Shown: piece by piece, positions 1 through 8,815 of the stretch
How the letters are laid out: each line of letters begins with the position of its first letter
Position numbering within the stretch: position 1 is the stretch's first letter
Assembly (NCBI RefSeq): GCF_007748095.1
Contig: NZ_CP036287.1
Coordinates: forward strand, 5,952,001-6,016,000
Direction of reading: 5' to 3'
Source of the DNA: Engelhardtia mirabilis
Lineage (GTDB): Bacteria; Planctomycetota; UBA1135; GCA-002686595
DNA length: 64,000 bases
Notes under the pieces: generated by a model
Seen by the model: the letters and a program-made list of their open reading frames with translations, nothing else
Told to the model about the DNA's origin: nothing
The model's database searches: none
Position numbers and translations under genes: made by a program

Positions 1-773
1 GTCAGGCCGATGCCGTCGGGCTTGGTGACGTCGATCAGCGCGCCCTGGGCGAACACCGATTGACCGACCAGGCCCGCATCGTTGGGCACCTGCAGCGAGA
101 AGTTGACTGTGCCGCCGGCGGGCCAGGTCTTGGGCCCGACCTGGGCCACGGGGTTCGGCGGCAGGGCGCTGACCAGCAGCTCACCCGGAGCACCCGAGGC
201 CAGGCCGAAGCCGGGCAGCAGGGTCCCGCCGGGGAAGGCCAGGTCGGGCGCCGTCGAGAAGAAGATCAGACCGACACCCGGACCGGCCGCGCCGTCGACG
301 GTGTTCTCGAGCGTCAGGGTCAGGGAGCCACCGATCGCCGCGCCACCCGAGCTGACCCGCAGGCTGTTGACCGGGTTGATGGCGGTCCCGAAGGGCAGCA
401 CTTGACCGGCGGGCGCATTGACCGTGATCGTCCCGACCATGTTCGGCAGGTGCACCGGGCAGAAGTAGTCGTAGAGGTTGCCGGGCTTGGGGTTGGCCGC
501 GAGGAAAGCCGCGTCGAAGGTCACTTCGAAGGGCGCAGTCGGGCCCGTGACCACCGGGCCGGAGTCGAAGATGCCGTCGGAGATCCCCGCGAGGCCGCTG
601 GAGATCTTGTGCGGCCCGATCTGCCAGACCCAGCGCACCGTGTCGCCGGCTTCGATGGTGATGTTCTTGGGGCTGAAGCTGGCCGAGTTCAGGTTGACCT
701 GGTGGGTCGTCTGAGCGAGCCCGGGGGCAGCCAGCAGGGCCAGGACGGAGAGGGAGCGGATCGCGAGTCGCAT
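1..773 (-). CDS. Secreted plastocyanin-like (cupredoxin) protein, 3' end missing
   Basis: The gene starts at ATG 773 and runs off the left edge of the window, so its C-terminus is missing. A signal peptide (MRLAIRSLSVLALLAAPGLAQ) leads a domain of about 100 residues. That domain has an early His (GPHKISSG) and a Cys-x2-His-x4-Met motif (CPVHLPNM), the ligand set of a type 1 copper centre. A second domain of about 120 residues (PGLAPGFGLA-style beta segments ending near GIGLT) matches the C-terminal domain of the next gene, 1095-1910. The two proteins are tandem paralogues. The likely role is periplasmic or surface electron transfer or copper binding. The copper site is inferred from the motif; the C-terminal domain is of unknown function. 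Confidence 0.75.
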   Translation of the reverse strand, partial: MRLAIRSLSVLALLAAPGLAQTTHQVNLNSASFSPKNITIEAGDTVRWVWQIGPHKISSGLAGISDGIFDSGPVVTGPTAPFEVTFDAAFLAANPKPGNLYDYFCPVHLPNMVGTITVNAPAGQVLPFGTAINPVNSLRVSSGGAAIGGSLTLTLENTVDGAAGPGVGLIFFSTAPDLAFPGGTLLPGFGLASGAPGELLVSALPPNPVAQVGPKTWPAGGTVNFSLQVPNDAGLVGQSVFAQGALIDVTKPDGIGL

Positions 774-1094
774 GGGGCTCGATGGGTGTACGGGACGCGG
801 GAGAGCCGCGGGATGGCCGCGCAATAGCCGCGGAAGGGATGGGGATGAGCTGCGCGGGGGCCGACCCGCGCAGCTCTTCCTCGAAGCCTACCCCAACCGC
901 GGGAGCCCCCTGTCGGGAGCTGATGCGAGTGGCGGCAGGCTCGGAGGACCGCCGGACGGGAGTCCCGCGGGGATGTCGTCTAGTTCACCTATCCCGGGGA
1001 CGTCCAGCCGCATTCCGCCGGCAACACGTTCCCGTCACGTTGGACGGGACCGCGGACGCAAGCCCGGGTGAGGTCGCTCGTCAGCCCGAGCCGT
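774..1094. other. Intergenic region between tandem cupredoxin genes
   Basis: This stretch of 321 bases lies between the end of the 1095-1910 gene and the start of the 1-773 gene, both read leftward. I see no convincing coding frame, no strong terminator hairpin and no repeat. It presumably holds the promoter of the partial gene to its left. Confidence 0.4.
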
Positions 1095-1910
1095 TCAGCC
1101 GATGACCAGTTCGATGCCGTTGGTCAGGCCGATGCCGTCGGCCGTCGTCGTGTCGATCAGGGCGCCCTGGCAGTAGACCTTGACCCCGATCAGGGCGGGG
1201 TCGCCGGGGATCGGCAGGGACAGGGTCACCGTGCCCCCCTCGGCCCACAGGCCGGGTCCGAGGACCAGGAACGGATCGGGAGCCGCCAGGGAGACGACGA
1301 TCTGACCGACCGGGCTGGGCGCGAGGCCGAAGCCGGGCAGGTTCGTACCACCGGGGAAGTTGACGTCGGGCGCGGTGGCCAGGAAGGCGATGCCGAGGCC
1401 GGGGCCAGCCAGGGCATCGACCGGGTTCGACAGCGAGAGCGTCAGGGTGTTGCCGATGGTCGCGTTGCCACCGTCCGCCACGAGGCTGCCGGTCGGGTTC
1501 AGGCCGTAGCCGTAGGAGCCGATGCTGCCGTCGCCGGTCTCGACCCGCACGCGCCCGACCATGCCGGGCAGGTGCACGATGCAGTAGTACGTGTAGACGT
1601 TGCCGGCGACCGGATTGGCGTCCAGGAAGGCCTGGTCGAAGGTCACCTCGAACATCGACGGCGGCGCAACCGGAGAGCCCGAGCTGAAGATCCCGTCGGG
1701 GATGCCGGTCATGCCGGCGTTGGTGCCGCTGACCACGTTGTGGAAGTTGGTGACCCACTCCCAGCGAACCGTGTCGCCGACCTGGATCGTCAGATCGTCG
1801 GGCAGGAAGACGTTGGAGTAGAGGTTGACGACGTGGGTCGTCTGTGCGGTCGCGGCGCTGGCGAGCCCGGCGACGGCGACGAGCGGGCCCAGGAATCGGC
1901 GAAGGTTCAT
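1095..1910 (-). CDS. Secreted plastocyanin-like (cupredoxin) protein
   Basis: This encodes 271 residues from ATG 1910; the longer frame to 1988 has no secretion signal at its very start and is rejected. Signal peptide residues 1-23 (MNLRRFLGPLVAVAGLASA) are followed by a cupredoxin-like domain. Its candidate copper ligands are His in NFHNVVSG and the Cys-x2-His-x4-Met motif CIVHLPGM near residue 110. The last 120 residues form a beta-rich domain ending TNGIELVIG, of a kind often found at the end of secreted planctomycete proteins. The protein is clearly paralogous to the partial gene at 1-773. The likely role is extracytoplasmic electron transfer or copper binding; the partner is unknown. Confidence 0.8.
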   Translation of the reverse strand: MNLRRFLGPLVAVAGLASAATAQTTHVVNLYSNVFLPDDLTIQVGDTVRWEWVTNFHNVVSGTNAGMTGIPDGIFSSGSPVAPPSMFEVTFDQAFLDANPVAGNVYTYYCIVHLPGMVGRVRVETGDGSIGSYGYGLNPTGSLVADGGNATIGNTLTLSLSNPVDALAGPGLGIAFLATAPDVNFPGGTNLPGFGLAPSPVGQIVVSLAAPDPFLVLGPGLWAEGGTVTLSLPIPGDPALIGVKVYCQGALIDTTTADGIGLTNGIELVIG

Positions 1911-2022
1911 CGTGGCGTAGGGAGAGTCGGGAGCGTGACTGTGCGCCTCGGGCGGGTCCGGGCAGCCCCGTCGAAGATATCCCGCCACGCGCTCCGCGGG
2001 GGATCGTGGAGGCGTCCTTGGC

Positions 2023-3114
2023 TCAATCGGCCGCGATCGCGCGCCAGGCTTGGACGGTCGAGCGGGCGCAGCGGTTCCACGTGAAGCGCCCCGCCAGGGC
2101 CCGCCGGCGCTCGCAGGCCGCGGGGTCCGAGGCGCTGGCCACGGCCTCCGCCAACTGGCCCGGAAGGGCTTTGCGATGTCGTAGGGAGGGGGGTGTGGGC
2201 ACGTACCAGGCCTCCTCTCCCAGGGCCTCGCGCAGGGCCGGAAGATCGGACACGACGACCGGAGTCCCGACAGCCAGGGCCTCCAGGGGCGTGACCGGGG
2301 TCAGCTCGTTCGTGGCCAGGTGCACCAGGGCCGAGGCCCGCGCCACCAGCCCCGGCAGGTCCGCCTCGACCGGCTGGTCGATCCAGCGGATCCGCGAGCG
2401 CCCCGACGAGAAGGCCAGGCGCCGGCCCAGGTGCTGGGCCGCGTCGCCGAAGCGTCCGCAGAAGACCAGGCGGGCGTGGCCGAGTTCTTCGCACAGCCTG
2501 TCGAAGGCGTCCACGACGAGGTCGGGGAAGCGATCCGTGCGCACGGCGCCGAGCACCACCAGGGTCGGCGGGTCGTCGCGGGGCGGGGGCTCGGGCAGGG
2601 CGCGGGCCCAGTGCTCGGCGCCGACGGTGACCTGGAAGACGGACTCGGCGCGGCGGTCGAAGCGCTCGACCAGGGCCTCGGTCGCGGCGGTCGAGAAGGT
2701 CAGCCAGGCGCGCTCGGCGTCGAGGGTGGCGCGGAAGGCGGCCTCGTCCGGGGAGCCGGGCAGGGGCATCTCGGCCACGCCGCGGACGACCGGACTGCGC
2801 GAGACCGGTGGCGTGCCGGGCAAGGCGCGTTGGAAGAGGTCGGGGGCCCCGCAGATCCGATCGGCCCCCAGACCCACGCGGCCGGCGAGGCCGACCAAGC
2901 GCCGCGGCAGCCGCCGATCGATGCGCCGAATGCGCTCGATGCCCGCCAGGCCCAGGTGCGGCTCGCCGATCGTGCGCGCCTCGCCGCCGACTTCGAACAG
3001 GGTCAGGTTGGGGCGCTCGTCGAGCTGGGCCACCGCGCGCACCAACTCGCGCAGGTAGCGCCCGACGCCCGGCGCGTGGGTGGTGGCGGGGAGGTAGTCG
3101 AGGGCGACGTGCAC
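2023..3114 (-). CDS. Glycosyltransferase, GT-B fold (GT4-like)
   Basis: This encodes 363 residues. The N-terminus (MHVALDYLPATTHAPGVGRYLREL) has the G-x-G-x-Y/R pattern of the first loop in GT4 enzymes. The C-terminal half carries the nucleotide-sugar-binding region TPVTPLEALAVGTPVVVSDL, the family's E-x7-E motif region with the second Glu in PLEALA. The expected reaction is transfer of a sugar from a nucleotide or lipid-linked donor; the acceptor cannot be read from the sequence. It lies just downstream of the aminotransferase gene on the same strand with 38 bases between, so co-transcription is plausible. Confidence 0.75.
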   Translation of the reverse strand: MHVALDYLPATTHAPGVGRYLRELVRAVAQLDERPNLTLFEVGGEARTIGEPHLGLAGIERIRRIDRRLPRRLVGLAGRVGLGADRICGAPDLFQRALPGTPPVSRSPVVRGVAEMPLPGSPDEAAFRATLDAERAWLTFSTAATEALVERFDRRAESVFQVTVGAEHWARALPEPPPRDDPPTLVVLGAVRTDRFPDLVVDAFDRLCEELGHARLVFCGRFGDAAQHLGRRLAFSSGRSRIRWIDQPVEADLPGLVARASALVHLATNELTPVTPLEALAVGTPVVVSDLPALREALGEEAWYVPTPPSLRHRKALPGQLAEAVASASDPAACERRRALAGRFTWNRCARSTVQAWRAIAAD

Positions 3115-3152
3115 GGCGCGCTCAGTGTGGAGGCCGCAGGCGACTCGATCGT

Positions 3153-4460
3153 CTAACCAAGCTCCAAAAACCGCTCGACCGCTTCACTGAAGCGATCGAC
3201 CTCCCCCACCGTCGTGTAGACGTGGGGCGAGACCCGCAGGCCGCTGCAGCCCTCGAAGCCGATCGAGATGGTGTAGATGCGGTGCTCGCTCCACAGGTAG
3301 GCCTGCAGCTCGTGCGGCTCGGCTCCCTCGAGCGCCAGGTTGACGATGGAACCCGCCAGGCCCGGCGCCAGGTTCGTGTTCAGGCTCACCCGCGGGTGCT
3401 CGGTGAGCCGCGTCGTCCAGCGATCGCGCAGGTAGCACAGGCGCGCGAGCTTGCGCGCCCCGCCGATGGCCTCGTGCAGGTCGAGGGACTCGGTCAGGGC
3501 CAGGCGCCCGTCCTCGGGCCGCGTGCCGACCTGCTCGAACTTGCGGATGTCGTCGTCCAGGGTCTCGCTCGAGGCCTGCAGGGACCAGACGCTCGGGATG
3601 CGCTCGCGGCGCACGTAGAGCAGCCCTGTGCCGAGCGGCCCGCACAGCCACTTGTGGAGCGACGCGCCGTAGTAGTCCACGTCGAGTTCCGCCAAGCGGA
3701 AGTCCATGTGGAAGATCGCGTGGGCGCCGTCGACGATGACCGGGATGCCGCGCTCGCGTCCCAGGGCGGTGATGGCGGTGACCGGGAAGACCTGGCCAGT
3801 CAGGTAGACCATGTGGCTGACGAGGATCAGCTTGGTGCGCTCGGTGATGCGTTCTGCGTACATCCGCACGAGCTCGTCGGGGTCGGTCAGGGGCACCGGC
3901 GGGTCGAAGGTCACCAGCCGGATGCCCTCCCGCCGCCCGCGTTGAAGCACGGTGTCGAGCATGCGCGGGTAGTCGTGGCTCGTGCAGAGCACCTCATCGC
4001 CGCGCTTGAGGTCGTGGCCGAAGAGCAGCGTCATCAGGCTCTCCGACGCATTGCGCGTCAGCGCGACCTCCTCCGCGTCGACGCCGTGGTAGCGCGCCAG
4101 CCGCTCGCGCACCGTCTCGACCTGGGGCGACAGGACCCGCCACAGGTGGTGGGAGGGCGCCTCGTGGGTGTAGGCCAAGTGACGCAGCTGGGCCGCCTGG
4201 GCGTCCGCGGTGGCCGGACTGACACCGCCGTTGTTGAAGTTCACCATCGACGTGTCGACGGTGTAGCAGTCGCGCACCCAGGCCCAGAAGTCCTCGTCCT
4301 GCGCGGCGGCTGCCAGATCGTCGGCGGCTTCGGGCGGGCGCGCCTCGCGCAGGGCCGCGAGGGCGCGGCGCCGGATGGGCGGGCTCGCGAGGGCAGGCAG
4401 CGCGGAGGCAGCCGCGGCCGCGGCCGCACTGGCGATGAGGAGCTGGCGACGGTGGAACAT
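3153..4460 (-). CDS. Tat-exported class V aminotransferase (isopenicillin-N-epimerase-like)
   Basis: This encodes 435 residues of fold-type I PLP enzyme. The N-terminus MFHRRQLLIASAAAAAAAS carries a twin-arginine and an alanine-rich hydrophobic stretch, typical of a Tat signal that exports folded cofactor enzymes. PLP features visible are the NFNNGGVSP start of the fold, TRNASES for phosphate binding, VDGAHAIFH with the cofactor Asp, and GASLHKWLCGPLGTG with the Schiff-base lysine. The family includes cysteine desulfurase-like and epimerase-like enzymes, and the substrate is not predictable. The start is supported by a TACGAT hexamer 10 nt upstream of the ATG. It is divergent from the lipoprotein gene at 4511. 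Confidence 0.8.
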   Translation of the reverse strand: MFHRRQLLIASAAAAAAASALPALASPPIRRRALAALREARPPEAADDLAAAAQDEDFWAWVRDCYTVDTSMVNFNNGGVSPATADAQAAQLRHLAYTHEAPSHHLWRVLSPQVETVRERLARYHGVDAEEVALTRNASESLMTLLFGHDLKRGDEVLCTSHDYPRMLDTVLQRGRREGIRLVTFDPPVPLTDPDELVRMYAERITERTKLILVSHMVYLTGQVFPVTAITALGRERGIPVIVDGAHAIFHMDFRLAELDVDYYGASLHKWLCGPLGTGLLYVRRERIPSVWSLQASSETLDDDIRKFEQVGTRPEDGRLALTESLDLHEAIGGARKLARLCYLRDRWTTRLTEHPRVSLNTNLAPGLAGSIVNLALEGAEPHELQAYLWSEHRIYTISIGFEGCSGLRVSPHVYTTVGEVDRFSEAVERFLELG

Positions 4461-4470
4461 GAGGTCGGCG

Positions 4471-4503
4471 ATCGTAGCCGCGACCAGCGTGGGTGGTTAG
4501 GTT
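4471..4503. promoter_or_regulatory. Divergent -10-like hexamers, probably leaderless promoters
   Basis: On the minus strand TACGAT (4471-4476) lies 10 nt from the ATG at 4460. On the plus strand TAGGTT (4498-4503) lies 7 nt from the ATG at 4511. Both fit TAnnnT and neither start has a clear Shine-Dalgarno sequence. Promoter function and leaderless initiation are inferences from spacing. Confidence 0.4.
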
Positions 4504-4510
4504 CGCGCGG

Positions 4511-6034
4511 ATGGCTACGAACGGAGGATCCCCGGGATGGATGCTGGCGCTCGCCTGTTGGGCGGGGCTGTTCGGTGGTTGCGCCAGCACCGCGCCCGCA
4601 AGCGCGGGGCCCGATGCCACGACCCCCGAATCCCAAGCACCGCCGCGCCCGCGCTGGCAGGACTTCCTCGAACCCCTCGACGGCCGCCCCCGCACTTTGA
4701 TCCTCGAACGCCTGCGCGAGGTCGACGGAACCTTCGAGGCGCGACCCGACTGTGTCATCGCCGCGCCCTCAGGCGGGCGGCTGGTCGTGGCCACGACGGG
4801 CTACAGCCCCGATGGAGACCCCTGGGACCGTACGGTGCAGGGCGCCGTGCAGACCCTCGACGCTCCGGGGGATCCGCTGCGTGTGCTCGCGCAGGACCTG
4901 ATCGTCTCGTCGATCGAGCCGAGCCCCGATGGCTCTTATGTGGCACTGCTCGCCCGCGACCGCGACTCCGGCCACTCGACCTGGCGCATCCTCGACACGG
5001 ATGCCGGCACGCAGATCGGCCCGCCGCTCGACGGCGTGGCGGGAGGCGGCTTCGCGTGGCTGCCCGACCTCTCGGGCGTCGTGCGGGCTACCGAGGTTGG
5101 CGCGGAGCTCAGCTTGGTGCGCCGCACCTTCGCGAGCGGTGAGGAGCAGCCCGTCTGGGCCGCTCCCGCGTCCATCACATCCATCGACCTGACTGCTTCC
5201 GACGATGGTTCCCAAGTGATCGCCGTGGGTCGCCGCGAGGACGGCAGCACCGGCGCCTGGCTCGTCGACCTCTTCGGCGGACCGAGCCTGGACCTCGCCG
5301 CCCAGTTCGCGGAGCAGCCGCGCGAGTGGCGCGCCGTCGGGGCGTCGGGGCCCCTGGCGTTCCTGCTCGCGATCCACGACGACGGGCGCTACGGCGGCCG
5401 CGTCGTCGCCGTCGACCGCCGAAGGCAGGGTGCACCGACGCTCGAGATCCTGCGCGTGGACGGGCACCGCATCGAGGACGCGACCCTCGCGGCCGGGCAC
5501 ATCGTCGTCGCGCGCACCGCTCCCTGGGACGGCGCGTCCTCGCTCGCGATCCATTCGGCCAGCGGCGCGGTCGAGCGCATCGTCGAGCTGCCGGGCGTGG
5601 TCCGACTGCGCGAGCTGCGGGGCTCGCCCCGCGGCGACCAGTTGGTCGCCCTCTGGAGCGAGACCTCGCGGCCAACGATCCCGATCGCGATCGATCCCCG
5701 GACGGGCGCCATGACCGAGGCCATCAGCGGTCGCCCCGCCCGCTTCGAGGTTCGAGCCTCGGTCGAGCGGGGCACGGACCACGGCCAGGCGCAGTTGATC
5801 GCCGACTGCTCGGCCGGCTACCCGGCGACCGCGCCGCGGGTCTCGGTGAACCCGCCCTCCGCCGACCGCACCCATCAACTCTGGGTCGCGCTGGGTGGCG
5901 CGATCCAGACCGACTCGACCCAGAGCGTCCTCGCCGGCCAATGGGGCGATTCGCTGGATCCCATGGCGGACGCGCTCGTGCGCGCGGACCTGATTCCCAT
6001 GGCCGATGCCGCAGAACGCATCAACGAGCCCTGA
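4511..6034 (+). CDS. Lipoprotein with beta-propeller-like repeats
   Basis: This encodes about 507 residues when started at ATG 4511, which places a hydrophobic stretch (MLALACWAGLFGGC) with a lipobox LFGGC at the N-terminus. The alternative GTG at 4493 adds six residues. The body consists of repeated short beta-strand blocks such as SIEPSPDGSYVALLARD and TASDDGSQVIAVGRREDG, like WD40/TolB propeller blades. The N-terminal RWQDFLEPLDGRPRTLI segment and the C-terminal LWVALGGAIQ...ADLIPMADA segment recur in the next gene, so the two are paralogues. It is likely a surface or periplasmic protein. No catalytic motif is visible and the function is unknown. Confidence 0.7.
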   Translation: MATNGGSPGWMLALACWAGLFGGCASTAPASAGPDATTPESQAPPRPRWQDFLEPLDGRPRTLILERLREVDGTFEARPDCVIAAPSGGRLVVATTGYSPDGDPWDRTVQGAVQTLDAPGDPLRVLAQDLIVSSIEPSPDGSYVALLARDRDSGHSTWRILDTDAGTQIGPPLDGVAGGGFAWLPDLSGVVRATEVGAELSLVRRTFASGEEQPVWAAPASITSIDLTASDDGSQVIAVGRREDGSTGAWLVDLFGGPSLDLAAQFAEQPREWRAVGASGPLAFLLAIHDDGRYGGRVVAVDRRRQGAPTLEILRVDGHRIEDATLAAGHIVVARTAPWDGASSLAIHSASGAVERIVELPGVVRLRELRGSPRGDQLVALWSETSRPTIPIAIDPRTGAMTEAISGRPARFEVRASVERGTDHGQAQLIADCSAGYPATAPRVSVNPPSADRTHQLWVALGGAIQTDSTQSVLAGQWGDSLDPMADALVRADLIPMADAAERINEP

Positions 6035-6088
6035 GCTGGGTCCGCCCGCGCGCCGCGCCGACGCGGACCCGCGCCTGTTGAAACACCG

Positions 6089-7520
6089 ATGTTCACGCCT
6101 CTGATTGCCCTCGCCCTCTGCGCCACGACGAATCCGGCCCAGGATGCGCCGCTCCCCCGCTGGCAACGCCTGCTCGAACCGCTCGCGGGGCGTCCGACTG
6201 CGTTGATTCGCGAGCGGTTGGCGGCGATCGAAGCGGGCCTTCCGGCGCCCCCGGAGGGTTGCGACGCCTTCGTCGCCGGGTCACTCGTGTACAGGCGCGC
6301 GCGCGGCGTCGGGCCAGGTGCCGAGGCTTCGCCGTGGAACGTCCTCGACACCGCCACGGGTGCGACCCACGGCGCCGAAGGCCCGACGCTTGGCGGTCCG
6401 CGAGTGGTGACAAGTCCGGATGGTCGGACTCTCGCGGTGCTTCACTCGCTGCCCGGGGGTGGTCTCGAATGGGAGCTCGTGGACAGCCGCTCGGCGGAGC
6501 GGATCGGCGAGGGCTTCGGGCGCGAGCACATCGAGGAGATCGTGACCCTCGACGTCGCAGTGTTGGCGGACGGCGCGGGCCTGGTCTACGAGGGGCGCGC
6601 CGATGGGTGCTCGACGCTCGTCGCACACGACGCATCGACGGGCCTCGACAGGCCCCTGTGGACGGTCCCGGGCGGGGACCCGAATCGACGGCCTGGCGGT
6701 CGACCGGTCCGGCGGACATGCCCTGGTCGTGAGTCGCAGCTCTTCCCTGCGCGGCACACCCTGGCTGGTCGACCTCGAACAGGGCGGTGGAATCGATCTG
6801 GCGCGGACGATGCTGGGCGAGGCCGACAACTGGCAACTGGTCGGGTCCCTCGGCGACGAGTTGATCCTGATCGAGCAATGGCGCGAGGTCGGCTCGCGAC
6901 TGCTCGCGATCGTGCCTGGAGCCGATCGGCCGCGAGTGCGCATCGTCGCCTTCGCGGCCGAAGGACTGAGTAACGCTTGCATCGCCGACGGACGCATCGT
7001 CGCCCGCGTCGACATGGCCTCGACGAAGAACCCCGCTTTCAGGGTCTATTCGGCCGATGGCAGCCACCAGCGCGAGTTCGAGGCTCCTTCAGCGCGCTTC
7101 TTCCAGTGGCAGGGCGGCGAGTCGAATCGCTACGCGAGCTTCTGGCTCTGGAGCGCCGTGATGCCCTCGCGCCGGGTCCTGTTCGATCCACGCGAGGGTC
7201 GGCTGCTCGATCCGATGACGTTCGAGGAGCCGCGCTTCGAGATCGACTATTGGGTGCGGGAGCCGCGCAAGTCGTTCGAGGCCGGCCTCCTGGCGCGGCG
7301 GGGCGCGGGGGATCGGGAGGGTGCTCCCGTGCTCAGCTCCTTCGACCTGGGCAGTCCCTACTGGAGACTGTGGACGGCGCTCGGAGGCACGGTCCAGTGG
7401 CTCGAACCCTGCCGACCGGTGGGCCCCATCGACGAGAGCCTCGGAACCCTCGCCCAGCGCTTGGCCGAGTTGGACCTGATCCCCACCGAGGACGCGGCGG
7501 CCTGGATCGCGCGCGAGTAG
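6089..7520 (+). pseudogene. Frameshifted paralogue of the 4511-6034 propeller-like protein
   Basis: Two overlapping frames together give one protein homologous to the preceding gene. The first frame (from ATG 6089) reads MFTPLIALALCA...RWQRLLEPLAGRPTALI. The second frame, ending at 7520, carries DGLAVDRSGGHALVVS, WLVDLEQGG and the shared C-terminus LWTALGGTVQ...ELDLIPTEDAAAW. The reading frame switches at the GGGCGGGG run near 6670-6677. Removing one G from 6674-6677 joins them into about 476 residues. This is either a recent inactivating insertion, a sequencing error in a G run, or, least likely, programmed frameshifting. A short hydrophobic leader suggests secretion, but without a lipobox. 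Confidence 0.7.
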
Positions 7521-7541
7521 GTCGCGGGCGTACGCCCGACC
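7520..7541. terminator. Hairpin just after the frameshifted gene
   Basis: GGTC, GGGCG, CGCCC and GACC form an imperfect palindrome centred on a TACG-like middle, with one bulged base, directly after the TAG at 7518-7520. It lies between convergent genes and runs straight into the R2 repeat. It is likely a bidirectional stop signal, but there is no U-tract. Confidence 0.4.
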
Positions 7542-7543
7542 AG

Positions 7544-7588
7544 TGTCCTGGATCAGAAGATCAGCGTCACTTCCCGGGCTCCGATCGC
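7544..7588. repeat. R2 dispersed repeat copy overlapping the 3' end of the MGMT gene
   Basis: The core TGTCCTGGATCAGAA is followed by a GCGTCACT block and then TCCCGGGCTCCGATCGCC. It matches the left half of the R2 inverted pair at 38336-38494 with only a few substitutions. Part of this copy is coding: it supplies the stop codon and last residues (GRSEPGK) of the MGMT gene read leftward from 8418. Confidence 0.7.
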
Positions 7589-8418
7589 CCCGCCTCGACC
7601 GCCAACATCGCGCGCTTGCGCTCGAGCCCCCAGCGGTAGCCCCCCAGCTCGCCGGTGCGTCGCAGGACGCGGTGACAGGGGATCAGCCACGACACGGGGT
7701 TGCGGCCGATCGCGCTCGCCACCGCCCGCGTCGCGTCGGGGCGCCCGGCCAGGCGCGCGACCTCGGTGTACGAGGTCACCGCGCCCGTGGGGATCGCGAG
7801 CAGCGCTTCCCAGACCTTGAGCTGCAAGTTCGTGCCGCGCAGGTCCAGGTGGAAGGGCCGGCGACGCGCGGGCCGGGGATCGAAGATCGCCGCCAGGTCG
7901 TCCGCCACCGCGGCGTGATCCTCGACCAACTCCGCCTCGGGAAAGCGCGCGGCGAGGTCCGCGCGCATCTCGCCCGCGTCGCCGAAGAACAGGGCGCAGA
8001 TGCCGCGCTCGGTGCGCGCGAGCAGACACGCCCCGAAGGGCGTCGGGGCGACACCGAAGGTGACATGCACCCCGCCGGCGCGGCGCTTCCATTCGCCGGG
8101 GGTCACGCCCTCGACGGTGACGAACAGGTCGTGCAGCCGGCCGGGGCCGGAGAGTCCCGACCCGAGGGCGGCGCCCAGAACGCCTTCGCCTCCGGCGAGG
8201 GCACCGCGGGCGCGCTCGAGGGTCACGAGCTGCGCCAGGCGAGCGGGGCTCAGGCCGACGTGCTCGCGGAAGACGCGGTCGAGGCGCGCGCGCGACAGCC
8301 CCAGGTCCAGGGCGAGGCGGTCCAGGTCGAGGGGCTCGCCGCGCGCGGCGACGATGCGCTCGATGGCCGTGGCGAGTCGGTCGACGGAGGTGCCTGTGTC
8401 AGCCATGGCGATCTTCAT
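7567..8418 (-). CDS. AraC-type DNA-binding domain fused to methylated-DNA cysteine methyltransferase
   Basis: This encodes 283 residues from ATG 8418 (ATG 8406 also possible); the long frame upstream to 8628 is an overlap artefact. Residues 1-95 are a helix-turn-helix AraC module (LDLDRLALDLGLSRARLDR and the VTPGEWKRR end). The rest is an O6-alkylguanine-DNA alkyltransferase with the active-site IPCHRVLR, the preceding AVASAIGRNP DNA-binding segment and the TSYTEVARLAG helix. It resembles E. coli Ada without the N-terminal zinc phosphotriester sensor. It therefore repairs alkylated guanine by suicide transfer and may regulate genes without the classical sensing cysteine. The last codons lie inside the R2 repeat. 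It follows acylphosphatase on the same strand, 70 bases away. Confidence 0.85.
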   Translation of the reverse strand: MKIAMADTGTSVDRLATAIERIVAARGEPLDLDRLALDLGLSRARLDRVFREHVGLSPARLAQLVTLERARGALAGGEGVLGAALGSGLSGPGRLHDLFVTVEGVTPGEWKRRAGGVHVTFGVAPTPFGACLLARTERGICALFFGDAGEMRADLAARFPEAELVEDHAAVADDLAAIFDPRPARRRPFHLDLRGTNLQLKVWEALLAIPTGAVTSYTEVARLAGRPDATRAVASAIGRNPVSWLIPCHRVLRRTGELGGYRWGLERKRAMLAVEAGRSEPGK

Positions 8419-8488
8419 CAGAGCGAGGATCGGCGCGCCCGGGGAGCCCGGCCACCCGGATCCCGGCGCGAACCCGCGCTCGGAGGAT

Positions 8489-8815
8489 TCAACGGCCGCC
8501 GTCGCGGCGCTGCTCGAAGCCCTCCGCGCCGAGCGGCTCCGCATCGAAGCGCTCGAGGGCGTCGACCCGCGCCGAGGGCGGCCCCTTGGCCAGCCAGGCC
8601 AGCATCGAGTCCAGGGCCTGCGGCTCACCCTCCAGGTGCGCCTCCACGCGGCCGTCGATCAGGTTGCGTACCCAGCCGCGCACGCCGCGGCCCTTGGCCG
8701 CACGGGCGGTGGACCAGCGGAAGCCGACGCCCTGGACCCGCCCGCTGACCAGCACTCGACAACAGACCGTCGCCCCGCCGGCGCTCGGGCCGGAGCCTTG
8801 CGACCCTTCGTTCAC
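8489..8815 (-). CDS. acyP: Acylphosphatase
   Basis: This encodes 108 residues with a GTG start. The family core VSGRVQGVGFRWSTA contains the phosphate-binding arginine (R33), and VRNLIDGRVEAHLEG contains the catalytic asparagine (N51). The enzyme hydrolyses acyl phosphates in the cytoplasm. Its start overlaps the stop of the upstream YihY gene as GTGA (8812-8815), so the two are probably translationally coupled. The C-terminus is slightly longer than usual. Confidence 0.88.
   Translation of the reverse strand: MNEGSQGSGPSAGGATVCCRVLVSGRVQGVGFRWSTARAAKGRGVRGWVRNLIDGRVEAHLEGEPQALDSMLAWLAKGPPSARVDALERFDAEPLGAEGFEQRRDGGR

Noticed and set aside
2808..4700. A 630-codon plus-strand frame
   Set aside because: It is antisense to the glycosyltransferase and aminotransferase genes, both of which show clear motifs.
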